A stretch of DNA of 64,000 bases from Akkermansiaceae bacterium (GCA_030725745.1 JANRFH010000057.1:191218-255217); one strand, 5' to 3'. Shown: positions 9,786-20,200, numbered from the stretch's first letter. Notes: generated by a model from the letters alone, not told the origin. Program-made: numbers and translations.

Positions 9786-12560
9786 ATGAGCCTATACCTC
9801 GACTACCTCGCTGAAATCGAAGACCGCAAAACCCAAGGTCTCGCACCACTCCCCATCGATAGCGGCGCGCTCACTGCCGAAATCATCGCGCAAATCAAAG
9901 ACCCCGCCAACCAGCACCGCGAAGGCTCCCTCAATTTCTTCATCTACAACACCCTCCCCGGCACCACCCCCGCCGCCGGCGAAAAAGCACGTTTCCTCGA
10001 GCAAATCATCCTCGGCAACGAAACCGTCACTGAAATCACCCCCACCTTCGCCTTCGAGCTCCTCTCCCACATGAAGGGCGGAGCCTCCATCAAATCCCTC
10101 CTCAACCTCGCCCTCGGCGAAAACGCAGACATCGCCCAGCAAGCCGGCGAAGTCCTCAAAACCCAATTCTTCCTCTACGATGCAGACATGAAGCGCCTCT
10201 CGGACGCCTTCAAATCCGGCAACCCCGTCGCCAAGGAAATCCTCGAAAGCTACGCCGCCGCCGAGTTCTTCACCAAGCTCCCCGAAGTCCCCGAGGAAGT
10301 CAAAATCGTCACCTTCATCGCCGGTGAAGGCGATATCTCCACCGACCTTCTCTCTCCTGGCAACCAAGCCCACTCCCGCTCCGACCGGGAGCTCCACGGG
10401 AAATGCATGATCTCCCCGGAAGCACAGACCGCCATCCAAGGCCTCCAGAAGATCCACCCCGACAAGAGCGTCATGCTCATCGCCGAAAAAGGCACCATGG
10501 GCGTCGGCTCATCCCGCATGTCCGGCGTCAACAACGTCGCCCTCTGGACCGGCAAGCAAGCCTCGAAATACGTCCCCTTCGTCAACTACGCCCCCATCGT
10601 CGCAGGCACCAACGGCATCTCGCCCATCTTCCTCACCACCGTCGACGTCACCGGCGGCATCGGCCTCGACCTTCAGAACTGGGTCAGGAAAACCGACGCC
10701 GAGGGCAACACCGTCAAAGACGAAAACGGCGACCCCATCCTCGAGCAAGCCTACTCCGTCGAGACCGGCACCCTCCTCACCATCAACACCATAACCAAAA
10801 AGCTCTACAACGCCGAAGGCAAGGAACTCATCGACATCTCCAAGGCACTCACGCCTCAGAAAATGGAATTCATGAAAGCCGGCGGCTCCTACGCCATCGT
10901 TTTCGGGAAAAAACTCCAGACCTTCGCCGCCAAAACCCTCGGCATCGCACAGCCCACCGTCTTCTCCCCTTCCAAGGAAATCACCAAAGAAGGTCAAGGC
11001 CTCACCGCCGTTGAGAAAATCTTCAACCGCAACGCCGTCGGCACCACCCCCGGCGCCACCCTGCTCGCAGGCTCCGATGCCCGCGTTACTGTAAACATCG
11101 TAGGCTCCCAAGACACCACCGGCCTCATGACCATGCAGGAGCTAGAAGCCATGGCCGCCACCGTCATCTCCCCCATCGTCGATGCTGGCTATCAGTCCGG
11201 CTGCCACACCGCCTCCGTTTGGGATAAAAAAGCCCAGGCAAACATCCCCAAGCTCATGGCCTTCATGAATAGCTTCGGCATGATCACCGCCCGCGACCCC
11301 GGCGATGGCTACCACGCCATGACCGACGTCATTCACAAAGTCCTCAACGACCTCACCGTGGATGACTGGGACATCACCATTGGCGGCGACTCCCACACCC
11401 GCATGTCCAAGGGCGTCGCCTTCGGAGCCGACTCCGGAACAGTAGCCCTCGCCCTAGCCACCGGCGAAGCCACCATGCCCATCCCCGAGTCAGTCAAAGT
11501 CACCTTCACCGGGAAAATGGAAGACCACATGGACTTCCGCGACGTCGTCCACGCCACCCAGCTCCAGATGCTGAAAAAGTTCGGCGACAACGTCTTCCAA
11601 GGCCGCATCATCGAAGTCCACCTCGGCACCCTCTCCGCCGACAAAGCTTTCACCTTCACCGACTGGACAGCCGAGATGAAAGCAAAAGCCTCCATCTGCA
11701 TCTCCCAGCCCGAGACCCTCATCGAGTCCCTGGAAATCGCCAAAAGCCGCATCCAGACCATGATCAACAAGGGCATGGACAACGAAGGAAAAGTCCTCCA
11801 AGGCCTCATCGACAAAGCCGACAAACGCATCGCCGAAGTACGCTCCGGCGAGAAACCACCCCTCGCCCCAGACGCCACCGCGAAATACTACGCCGAGCTA
11901 GCCGTCAACCTCAGTGAAATCACCGAGCCAATGATCGCCGACCCCGACGTCAACAACGAAGACGTCTCCAAGCGCTACACCCACGACACCATCCGCCCCC
12001 TCTCCTACTACAAAGGTAGTAAGAAAGTCGACCTCGGCTTCGTCGGCTCCTGCATGGTTCACAAAGGCGACCTGAAAATCCTCTCCAAAATGCTTAAAAA
12101 CCTCGAGGAAACCTCCGGCGAAGTGAAATTCCTCGCCCCCCTCGTCGTAGCAGCCCCCACCTACAACATCATCGACGAACTCAAGGCAGAAGGCGACTGG
12201 GACATCCTCCAGAAATACACCGGCTTCGAATTCGACGACAACGACCCCAAAGCCGCCGCCCGCACCGAATACCAGAACATGATGTATCTCGAGCGCCCCG
12301 GCTGTAACCTCTGCATGGGCAATCAGGAAAAAGCCGCCAAAGGCGACACCGTCATGGCCACCTCCACCCGCCTCTTCCAAGGCCGCGTAGTAGAAGACTC
12401 AGACCGCAAAAAAGGAGAGTCCCTCCTCTCCTCCACCCCGGTTGTAGTCCTAAGCAGCATCCTAGGCCGCACCCCCGACCTAGCAGAATACAAAGCCGCC
12501 GTCCAAGGCATCGACCTCACCAAATTCGCCCCACCCATCAAAGAAATGGTCGCGAGCTAA
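9786..12560 (+). CDS. acnB: bifunctional aconitate hydratase 2 / 2-methylisocitrate dehydratase
   Basis: 924 aa AcnB-type; HEAT-like N-terminus, GGDSHTRMSKGVAFGADSG, C-terminal MYLERPGCNLCMGNQEKA iron-sulfur ligand region. Confidence 0.97.
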   Translation: MSLYLDYLAEIEDRKTQGLAPLPIDSGALTAEIIAQIKDPANQHREGSLNFFIYNTLPGTTPAAGEKARFLEQIILGNETVTEITPTFAFELLSHMKGGASIKSLLNLALGENADIAQQAGEVLKTQFFLYDADMKRLSDAFKSGNPVAKEILESYAAAEFFTKLPEVPEEVKIVTFIAGEGDISTDLLSPGNQAHSRSDRELHGKCMISPEAQTAIQGLQKIHPDKSVMLIAEKGTMGVGSSRMSGVNNVALWTGKQASKYVPFVNYAPIVAGTNGISPIFLTTVDVTGGIGLDLQNWVRKTDAEGNTVKDENGDPILEQAYSVETGTLLTINTITKKLYNAEGKELIDISKALTPQKMEFMKAGGSYAIVFGKKLQTFAAKTLGIAQPTVFSPSKEITKEGQGLTAVEKIFNRNAVGTTPGATLLAGSDARVTVNIVGSQDTTGLMTMQELEAMAATVISPIVDAGYQSGCHTASVWDKKAQANIPKLMAFMNSFGMITARDPGDGYHAMTDVIHKVLNDLTVDDWDITIGGDSHTRMSKGVAFGADSGTVALALATGEATMPIPESVKVTFTGKMEDHMDFRDVVHATQLQMLKKFGDNVFQGRIIEVHLGTLSADKAFTFTDWTAEMKAKASICISQPETLIESLEIAKSRIQTMINKGMDNEGKVLQGLIDKADKRIAEVRSGEKPPLAPDATAKYYAELAVNLSEITEPMIADPDVNNEDVSKRYTHDTIRPLSYYKGSKKVDLGFVGSCMVHKGDLKILSKMLKNLEETSGEVKFLAPLVVAAPTYNIIDELKAEGDWDILQKYTGFEFDDNDPKAAARTEYQNMMYLERPGCNLCMGNQEKAAKGDTVMATSTRLFQGRVVEDSDRKKGESLLSSTPVVVLSSILGRTPDLAEYKAAVQGIDLTKFAPPIKEMVAS

Positions 12561-12564
12561 CAAC

Positions 12565-12635
12565 GGAACGCGGGTCTTCAGCCCGCCCCAGTGCCACAGC
12601 TCAGTGCTCCGGGGCGAGCTGAAGACTCGCGGTCC
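12565..12635. repeat. REP-like imperfect palindrome, copy A (71 bp)
   Basis: GGAACGCGGGTCTTCAGCCCGCCCC...GGGGCGAGCTGAAGACTCGCGGTCC; 71 bp, differs from the reverse complement of copy B (27135-27205) at about 4 positions. Confidence 0.85.
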
Positions 12636-12643
12636 ATCAGATT

Positions 12644-12937
12644 ATGACCCCAAAAGGCCACCACCAGCGCGGCTACCTCCCCCACCGTGACTACGGTGGT
12701 GCCCTCCAAGCCATCACCTTCCGCTTAGCCGACTCCCTACCCGTCCACGTTGTTGAGAAATGGAAAGCAGAACTCCAGTCATCTGAAGAAGAAAACCAGA
12801 AAGAGCTCACCCGACGAATCGCGCACTACGAAGACGCCGGCCACGGCAACTGCCACCTCCGCGACCCCGAAGTCGCAAAGATCGTCCAAGACGCACTCAT
12901 CAGAGACCACGATGCGGAATACCAGCTCATCGCATGA
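12644..12937 (+). pseudogene. truncated REP-associated tyrosine transposase (RAYT, IS200/Y1-like) N-terminal remnant
   Basis: RGYLPHRDYGGALQAITFRLADSLP...HYEDAGHGNCHLRDPEVAKIVQDALIRDHDAEYQLIA then stop; the expected downstream VVMPNHVH (HUH) and Tyr motifs are absent. Abuts REP copy A. Confidence 0.7.
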
Positions 12938-13027
12938 TGGTACGCGTTTTTTACATAACAAAAAGGCGACCACGCTGGACTTATTGGAAATACTCACCAA
13001 AATATTTTCCGAATTAAAACAAAAATT

Positions 13028-14536
13028 ATGAAACCCATCATCGTCGCGCTCTCCCTCGCGCTTCCGCTTTCCGCCGCCACAACCCTCAATAGCGAGGAAC
13101 CCGAATCCTACAACCCGGCCGCGCCGCCTAAGGTCGAAGAGGGGCCTACAAAAGAAGCTCTCACACTTTTCAACCAAGGACGCCACGAGGCCGCCGTTAT
13201 CCTTGCTCGCCCCCTTGCCGAAAAAGGCGATGTCGATGCTCTATTCCTCCTCGGCTTTGCTGCAGAAACAGGCCAAGGCATGGAAGCTTCGCGCGAGAGC
13301 GCTCTCGAATCTTACCGCCTCGCCGCCGCCAAAGGGCACCAAGAAGCTACTTACCGCCGCGCCCTTATACTCCTCAACTCCAGTGACGAAAAAGAACGCC
13401 AGCAAGGCAACTCCGCACTGGAAGACGCCTCCAAAACCGATCCCAAGACCGCTGGCCGAATCCTCGGAGAAGCATGGCTTCGCGGTCTGCTTAGCGAGAA
13501 GCCCGATCCGGAAAAGGCCGCCCTTTGGTGGAGACGTGCAAGCGATGCCGGTGACAACTCTTCTCTCCTCCTCCTCGCGCGCCTGTTCAGCGGAGAATTC
13601 GGCTTCCCTGAAATAACCGATGCAGAGAAAGGCTTAGACCTCTATCGCAAAGCTGCAGGCCTTGGAGAAAAGGCCGCCTACCTTCCGCTTGGTTCACGAC
13701 TCCTCAACGGCGACGAAAAATCGCGCAACGAAGAGCAAGGCCGTGCGTGGCTGGAAAAGGCCATTAAGGAAGATCTCACTGCCGCATACCTCGCTCTCGG
13801 CGATTATGAGGAAATCGTCAAAAAGAACGACAAGGCTGCTTATGCCTTCTACCTGAAGGGTGCCGAAGCGGAACAGCCTGACTGCATGCTCCGCCTCGCC
13901 TCCTTCTTATTCAACGGCCGCGGCACAGAAAAGAGCGAGGACAAAGCCCGCGAATGGCTGGAAAAAGCCGTCAAAGCCGGTAGCGCAGTCGCCGCATACG
14001 AACTCGCAGGAATTTACTCCAAAGCAGAAAAGCCAGAGATGCTTAAGGTCTACTCATACGTGCTCATGGCAGCCACAGGTGGTATCCCCAACGCACAAAA
14101 CGAACTTGGACTACTCTACCTCGCTGGCAATCTCGGGGCCGCCGACGCACCAGCCGCCGTCGCTTGGTTCACCCGCGCCGCCCAAGCAGGCAATGCAGCC
14201 GCCCAAAACAATCTCGCCACCCTTTACGAAGGTGGCATCGGAGTTCCCGTAAACTACAATAACGCAGGTGAACTCTACGTCCTCGCAGCAAATCAGGGAC
14301 ACCCTGCCGCCACCGCCGCCCTCGCACGCATGTATGCTGTGGGTATCGGCACCGAACCCAACTTAGTGAAAGCCTGGGCCTTCGCCTCACTCGCCATTGA
14401 TCGCGGCGACAAGGACGCGACAACCATTTTGGGTGAAATCTCCAAAAAAATCACACCGGAGCAACTCGCCGAAGCTAAAAAGGAACTCGAAAAACTCAAG
14501 TCCCCTAGCGCACCCGACAAAGCCGAGGACAAATAA
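13028..14536 (+). CDS. Sel1-like (SLR/TPR) repeat protein, secreted
   Basis: 502 aa, signal peptide MKPIIVALSLALPLSAATT, multiple Sel1 repeats (AAQNNLATLYEGGIGVPVNYNNAGELYVLAANQGHPAA). Confidence 0.88.
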   Translation: MKPIIVALSLALPLSAATTLNSEEPESYNPAAPPKVEEGPTKEALTLFNQGRHEAAVILARPLAEKGDVDALFLLGFAAETGQGMEASRESALESYRLAAAKGHQEATYRRALILLNSSDEKERQQGNSALEDASKTDPKTAGRILGEAWLRGLLSEKPDPEKAALWWRRASDAGDNSSLLLLARLFSGEFGFPEITDAEKGLDLYRKAAGLGEKAAYLPLGSRLLNGDEKSRNEEQGRAWLEKAIKEDLTAAYLALGDYEEIVKKNDKAAYAFYLKGAEAEQPDCMLRLASFLFNGRGTEKSEDKAREWLEKAVKAGSAVAAYELAGIYSKAEKPEMLKVYSYVLMAATGGIPNAQNELGLLYLAGNLGAADAPAAVAWFTRAAQAGNAAAQNNLATLYEGGIGVPVNYNNAGELYVLAANQGHPAATAALARMYAVGIGTEPNLVKAWAFASLAIDRGDKDATTILGEISKKITPEQLAEAKKELEKLKSPSAPDKAEDK

Positions 14537-14579
14537 TACTAAGTAGCCGGTTATTTCAGCGAAATGGGAATTCAACCGT

Positions 14580-14760
14580 ATTTGTCCTGAAAGGACGTTT
14601 TATACCAGCCAGGGGGTGAAACCCCTAGGCTTGCCCGGTTGTGACCCGTGTCCCAACCGGGCAGCTCATACATGTTGATGCTCACCACATGGGATGCGTC
14701 CGGGTGTGAGGAATCGTATCCACAGGACGGACGGCGCGGAGCGACCGTCCCTGCCCCTTT
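14580..14760. repeat. hairpin-rich intergenic region, candidate dispersed repeat
   Basis: GTCCTgaaAGGAC; AGGGGgtgaaaCCCCT; GCCCGGTTG..CAACCGGGC (9 bp arms); GGACGG..CCGTCC within about 180 bp of noncoding DNA. Confidence 0.45.
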
Positions 14761-14841
14761 CACGAAATCGGGCTTGATCCCGTGTTATTCAGGACAGCGG
14801 CCTTCGGGGTATGGCTGATTGCGGCGAGGCCTGTAAATAGC

Positions 14842-14871
14842 AAGACCGCCAACCCGAGGGTTGGCGGTCTT
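14842..14871 (-). terminator. rho-independent-type hairpin downstream of PEP-CTERM gene 1
   Basis: AAGACCGCCAACCC-GA-GGGTTGGCGGTCTT, perfect arms; same hairpin after genes 2-4. Confidence 0.75.
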
Positions 14872-14904
14872 TTGAATTCTTAGAAAAAGCCAGATCGCGT
14901 GTAA

Positions 14905-16713
14905 TTAGGCACGGCGGCGGCGGAGCAGGGCGAGAACACCCAGTGCGCCAAGCAGTGCTGCGGAAGGCTCAGGAACCGCTACGAGGGCGATGTCATTGCC
15001 ACCTGTGGAGGTGATTCCGACGCTGTCTGCCAGGTAGCTGATTGCCCAATCAAAGCCACCGAAGTTGGTGACCACGGCGCCTTGAGCGAGTCCGGTAAAG
15101 GTTCCCGTGACCGCATCCGATCCATCGTTGGTCACGAGGAAGAGAAGGTCACCGGCGGTGTAAGTGCCACCCGTGAACATCGCGTCCAAAGCCCCCGAGA
15201 TGACCACATCTCCCATCACGTTGACTTGGTCGTATCCACCGATTCCAGCGGTGTTACTGGTGATCTCGGCGACAAGCGTTCCCGCGAGGCTGTAGTTCCC
15301 ATTCACATTCATGATTCCTGGGCTATTGCCAGGGTTGTGGAAGCCGCCCGACTCAATCGTCAATGCTCCCGTGCTACCGGAACCGCCGATGGTTGCACCT
15401 GATGCAACGGTCGTGAGCGTGCTGCTAACGATGTTTCCATCGATGACCAGAGTGCCACTAGTGACAGTGGTGTTACCCGTGTAACTGCTGACTCCGGTAA
15501 GGGTTTGTGTGCCGGAACCTGCGTATTCGAGGTTACCGCCGCCGCTGATGACTCCACCGTAGGAAGCACCGCTGCCGAGCGAACCTGTAACCCTGAGGTT
15601 GCCTCCTACAGTATCACTGGTGATTTCGATGTCTCCGCTGAAAGTATTCGTTCCGGAAAGTGCGATCGTCGAATTAACGGCACCTTGACTTCCAATCGTC
15701 AACTGGCCTGCCCCTTGAACGTTGGAATAGGTGTCCACGCTGCCTTCGTTGCTATCACCGGCACGAAGGAGTGCTCCGCCTGCGCCGATATTGTAGATAC
15801 GGCCTGAAGCGTAGTTTTGGTTCGCACCATTGGAGATGATGCTAGCGTTATCGAGTGTAACGGTACCGGCAGTGTTGCCAAACACACCACTGCCTTTGGC
15901 TCTCGCGATCGCCCCATTCGATATGGTTGTGTCTCCTGTATAGCTGCTGCCGGTTCCATCCAGGAAGAACTGGGAAGCAGCTCCAGCAGTTCCGTCAATG
16001 GTGATGGTCAGCCCCCCACTTCCGTTAATATTTCCAATCCGTCCGAGACCGGTATTATTGATGCCTTGAAGAGTTGCGCCTCCTGAGATGGTGACGACGC
16101 GTGCTCCGTTCTGTTGCAAATTTCGACTGATTCCATCAGTGGAAATTGTCCCGCCGTTGATCGTGAGGGCTTGGTTATTTGCGCCCGTCGCCCGATTGTT
16201 GCCGATCTGCACCGTGGTTCCGGTGCCGATGGTCACTCCGCCGACAAGAGTGCCGTCACCATTCGCACTGAGGAGAACCGTACCTCCGCCGCCAATGGAG
16301 AGGCCACCCGTTGTATTAATGACGCCCAGCGTCAGGAGCGAACCCGCGCCATTTGTGACCGTATTTGCCGCGCTTAGAGTCAACGCTGACGAGATCGTGT
16401 TGGTTAGGCCGGCTCCATTCGTGATGCCTGACGTTCCCACGGTAAGGGTATTGGCACCACTGAGGGTATAGCCGCCAGCCGTGAAGTTCACACCCAGGAC
16501 AGAGGTATCGGCAGTGAGACCCGGCTGGGTCACGGCGGCTTCGTCGAAGGTTGCGACATCGTCGACACCAGGGGCGGCATCACCATCCCAGCTAGCGCCA
16601 GCGTTAAAATCTGTGCCTGAGTTGTCCCAAGTGATGGGAAGGGCAGAGGCGGAGAGCGTCATGCCGGTGAGGGCGATGGCGGAGTGGAGTAGATTGTGTT
16701 TGGTGGGTTTCAT
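14905..16713 (-). CDS. PEP-CTERM sorting-domain protein with autotransporter-associated beta-strand repeats (array gene 1)
   Basis: 602 aa; signal peptide MKPTKHNLLHSAIALTGMTLSASA; repeats like GTNTFSGDIEI / GVSSYTGNTTVTSGTLVIDG; C-terminus VPEPSAALLGALGVLALLRRRRA. Confidence 0.93.
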   Translation of the reverse strand: MKPTKHNLLHSAIALTGMTLSASALPITWDNSGTDFNAGASWDGDAAPGVDDVATFDEAAVTQPGLTADTSVLGVNFTAGGYTLSGANTLTVGTSGITNGAGLTNTISSALTLSAANTVTNGAGSLLTLGVINTTGGLSIGGGGTVLLSANGDGTLVGGVTIGTGTTVQIGNNRATGANNQALTINGGTISTDGISRNLQQNGARVVTISGGATLQGINNTGLGRIGNINGSGGLTITIDGTAGAASQFFLDGTGSSYTGDTTISNGAIARAKGSGVFGNTAGTVTLDNASIISNGANQNYASGRIYNIGAGGALLRAGDSNEGSVDTYSNVQGAGQLTIGSQGAVNSTIALSGTNTFSGDIEITSDTVGGNLRVTGSLGSGASYGGVISGGGNLEYAGSGTQTLTGVSSYTGNTTVTSGTLVIDGNIVSSTLTTVASGATIGGSGSTGALTIESGGFHNPGNSPGIMNVNGNYSLAGTLVAEITSNTAGIGGYDQVNVMGDVVISGALDAMFTGGTYTAGDLLFLVTNDGSDAVTGTFTGLAQGAVVTNFGGFDWAISYLADSVGITSTGGNDIALVAVPEPSAALLGALGVLALLRRRRA

Positions 16714-16749
16714 TGGTATTTGCCATTGGTGGTCTTTAAGGAGTGTCCT

Positions 16750-16798
16750 AGGGTATAAAATACCGCAGGAATGTCACCTCACAAAAATTAGTGATGCC
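16750..16798 (-). promoter_or_regulatory. putative promoter/operator of array gene 1
   Basis: Coding strand GTGACA-N16-TACCCT; CACCTCAC (16775-16782) -N8- GTGATGCC half-decayed inverted repeat, 62 nt upstream of ATG. Confidence 0.5.
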
Positions 16799-16952
16799 GC
16801 GCAGGGCGATTAAGCCAGGAAAACACAAGCTAGGGCAGAGCCAAGAATTACTCTGCTATATCCAGTGGCGTCCATGCGCTCTTTTCCTGCCTTCCTCATT
16901 GGAATTTTCAGATGAACGGATCGATGCGGGTTGGAATAAGGAAGGCAGGAAA

Positions 16953-17118
16953 TCAGGAATGGATATTGCCAAACAAATTCACCAGTTCCTCGAAAGTCCT
17001 TGCTCCATATTCCTTCTTTAGCAGTTCCTTATCCCATTTTCCCAGTGACCTCAGCGGAATGGTTTTTGTTTGATCGCCCTGCCTGGGCCATATTCGGGGT
17101 ATGGCAGCCTGCGGCGAT
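16953..17118 (-). pseudogene. coding-like fragment, unknown family
   Basis: Minus strand reads PQAAIPRIWPRQGDQTKTIPLRSLGKWDKELLKKEYGARTFEELVNLFGNIHS* without a clear start. Confidence 0.35.
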
Positions 17119-17126
17119 GCCGATAA

Positions 17127-17161
17127 AAAACAAAACCGCCAACCCGAGGGTTGGCGGCTTT
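17127..17161 (-). terminator. rho-independent terminator downstream of array gene 2
   Basis: Coding strand CCGCCAACCC-TC-GGGTTGGCGGTTTTGTTTTTT. Confidence 0.85.
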
Positions 17162-17204
17162 TAGAATTCTTGAAAAAGCTAAGAAGCTTCCTCCAGATAA
17201 TGAA

Positions 17205-20200
17205 TTAGGCGCGGCGGCGGCGAAGGAGAGCTAGCACACCTAAGCAAGTAAGCAATGCAACAGAAGGCTCAGGAACCGCTTGGAGGGCGATATCATTGCC
17301 ACCTGTAAAGCTGTTTCCAACACTGTCTGCTAGGTAGCTGATTACCCAATCAAATCCACCGGAGTTGGTTACTACGTCACCTTGATTCAGGCCGGTAAAG
17401 GCTCCCGAGATCGCATCTGTTCCATCATTCGTCACTAGGAAGAGAAGGTCACCGGCGGTGTAAGTGCCTCCCGTGAACATCGCGCTCAAGGAGCCAGAAA
17501 TGACCACATCTCCCGTCACATTGACTTGGTCGTATCCACCGATTCCAGCGGTATTACCCTCAATCTCGGCAATGAGCGTACCAGCGAGGCTGTAGTTCCC
17601 ATTAACATTCATAATACCTGGGCTATTGCCCGGGTTGTGGAAGCCGCCCGAATCAATCGTCAATGCTCCCGTGGTGCCGGAACCACCAATCGTTGCGCCT
17701 GATGCTACAGTCGTGAGCGTGCTGGTAACAATGTTGCCATCGATGATCAGAGTGCCACTAGTTACGTTAGTCGCGCCGGTGTAGGAATTGACTCCAGTGA
17801 GGGTCAAGGTGCGGCCAGCATCGGCGGCATCGCCACTGCCGACACCGATGAAAGTGAGCCCACCATTGGAGATGACTCCGGAAATACTCGTGGTTCTTCT
17901 GACGGTGATTTCTCGTGTCTCGCCGCCGAGGTCTAGATCACCAGAAATGGCGAGGCCGGATGCGTTGCCGGACAAGGCGGATTCAGTGCCGATCGCAAAG
18001 TTTCCTCCAGCGATAATATTGTTCGCCAAGGTCAGACCACCGTTACCGACACCAATGCGTCCGCCATTGATGGTGACGTCACCGGTTCCGAATGCGCCGT
18101 TAGCACCGTAGGAGAGGACACCATCATCAATCGTGGTTCCACCATTGTAGGTGTTGGCTGAGTTGAGTCGCAGTGAGCCTGTGCCCTGCTTGACAAGACT
18201 CAAGCGGTTGGCATCGGTATCTCCGGCAACCCCATCACCCAAGAATCCACCGTATGTGTCGATGGTAGGGTCGGCTGAGTTCACTGTCAGCACTGAGTTA
18301 TTAGTTCCATGGCCGCCGACGACAGCATTCGCGTTGCCTGTGCCAGATGTCGAGAGGCTAGTGACGGTGGTGTTAACGGCCGCTGTAGCGTCGCCCAATT
18401 GGAAGGTGCCTGAGTTACCACCGGCTCCCAGAATCAGAGTATTAGTAACGGCCATGCTACCACCGCTGCCGAGAGCCAAGGTTCCACGGGCAACCGTCGT
18501 TCCACCTGTGTAGGTGTTAGCTCCGGAAAGGACTTGCGTATTGGTATTGTCCTTCACGAGGGCGAGATTGCCAGTGATCGCTCCTAGGTAGTTTGCGACT
18601 TCCGCATTGCCCTTAAGTGTAAGAGTAGAAGTGGTTCCACCATTGCTGTTGGTTACAAAAGCATCCACCCCTGTTCCATTTGTCGTGGTGACGTAACCAA
18701 GGGTTTCATTGAATCCGTTTAGATCAAGTGTGCCTGCATTGATTTCGTGCAAGCCCCCACCATCAGTGCCGTCGTGGATCTGCTCGTTTGCCAGAAGCGT
18801 CACCGTACTGGAGGCGTTTTCCATGATCAGCGCGAAGCGTGAAACTGCATCCACTCCATCGGCCTTATTGAGCAATACATCACCACCATTCACCGTCAAG
18901 CCGTAGCGGTTGTTGGCTTGGTCTCCTCCAAGGGTAAGAGTGCCGCTACCATTCTTGGTGATCCGACGCGTCACGCCGTTGGTTCGGAAGATATTGCCGA
19001 TCGTAATGTCTCCAGCGCCGTCAAAGGTTGGGTTGGCTAGGTTCACCATCTCGCTGGAGATTTCAGCGGCAACCGAGATGTTGCTGTTGATGATGATGCC
19101 ACCATTGTCACTGAATTGTTTGGTAATGGTTTGACCGTTGAGATCGAGGGTGCCGCCTCCATTCAGATCGATTGTTCCGGCAAAGCTGCCTGAAACGGTT
19201 CCGTCAGCAGTGGCGTTTCGGCTCAGCCTCACTTCACCTGTAGCGGAATTGTAGGTGTCCACCCGTGTATTCGCATCTAGGCCGGCTCCCGCGACAACCA
19301 TACCTACATTAATCGCTGTTCCGGGAGTTACCGTAGCAGTATTGGCTCCGTTCGTCGTGGTGATATCAAAGGACAGGGTTTGGTCACTCATCGCCGCCGC
19401 ACTGCCCAGTTTCAAGGTGCCGCCGTTAATCGTCGTCTGGCCGGTGTAGGTGTTGGTGCCGGAGAGTGTGTGAATTCCGGTGCCGGAGGTACTCACGCTA
19501 AGCTTGTTGGTGGCTCCATCCTGAATCACGCCGGAGAAGTCGTAGGTTCCGCTTCCTCCCAGATTCAAAGTCTGATCCGCAGCTCCTTGGTTAGTGACTG
19601 CTCCAGCACCAGTGCCGTCATTAAGGCCGCCGATGGTCACGTTGCTCTGGACGTCAAGCGTACCCGCATTACTCACCGAAACCGTGTTGTTGGCATTCAG
19701 CGCGCCACCATTGGTAAGACGCATGGTGCCAGCTACCACGTCGGCGGTTCCTATGAAGTTCGTGTTGTTCGAGCCGATGATGAAGTCTGAGACGAGTAGA
19801 CCGGGGTTCGCAGAGACATTATTTTGAATAATACCAGTCACGTTCGCGCCAATCGAGCCCCCGTTGCCCCCATTAATGAAGAGGCTATTGTTGCCCGTGC
19901 CATTGTTGGAAATAGTGCCGACGGTATTGATCTGTGTTCGAACATCGATGTTGTTCGAAGCACGGGTATCCGCCGTGTTTCCAAGAAATACAAGATCACC
20001 GGTGCCAGTAATCGCGCCGACCATTCGGTAGCCCGATCTTCCGGTATGCTGAACCGAAAGGTTGGCGTTATTGAGAGTGATGTCCTCGGTGAAAGTCACC
20101 TGCCCGGTATTGTTATTGTTGGCGGTGAGAAGGTGGGCTCCGCTGCCAACGACGCTAATGTCCTGATTGGACTTAAGACTGGAATAGCCGGAGATGAAGA

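Noticed and set aside
9792-12541. Multiple minus-strand ORFs inside acnB (221, 200, 181, 160 aa)
   Set aside because: Antisense shadows of a confidently identified gene; low-complexity composition.
14572-14763. 63-aa minus-strand ORF (MKGAGTVAPRRPSCGYDSS...)
   Set aside because: Overlaps the hairpin-rich repeat-like region; more likely a translated repeat than a gene.
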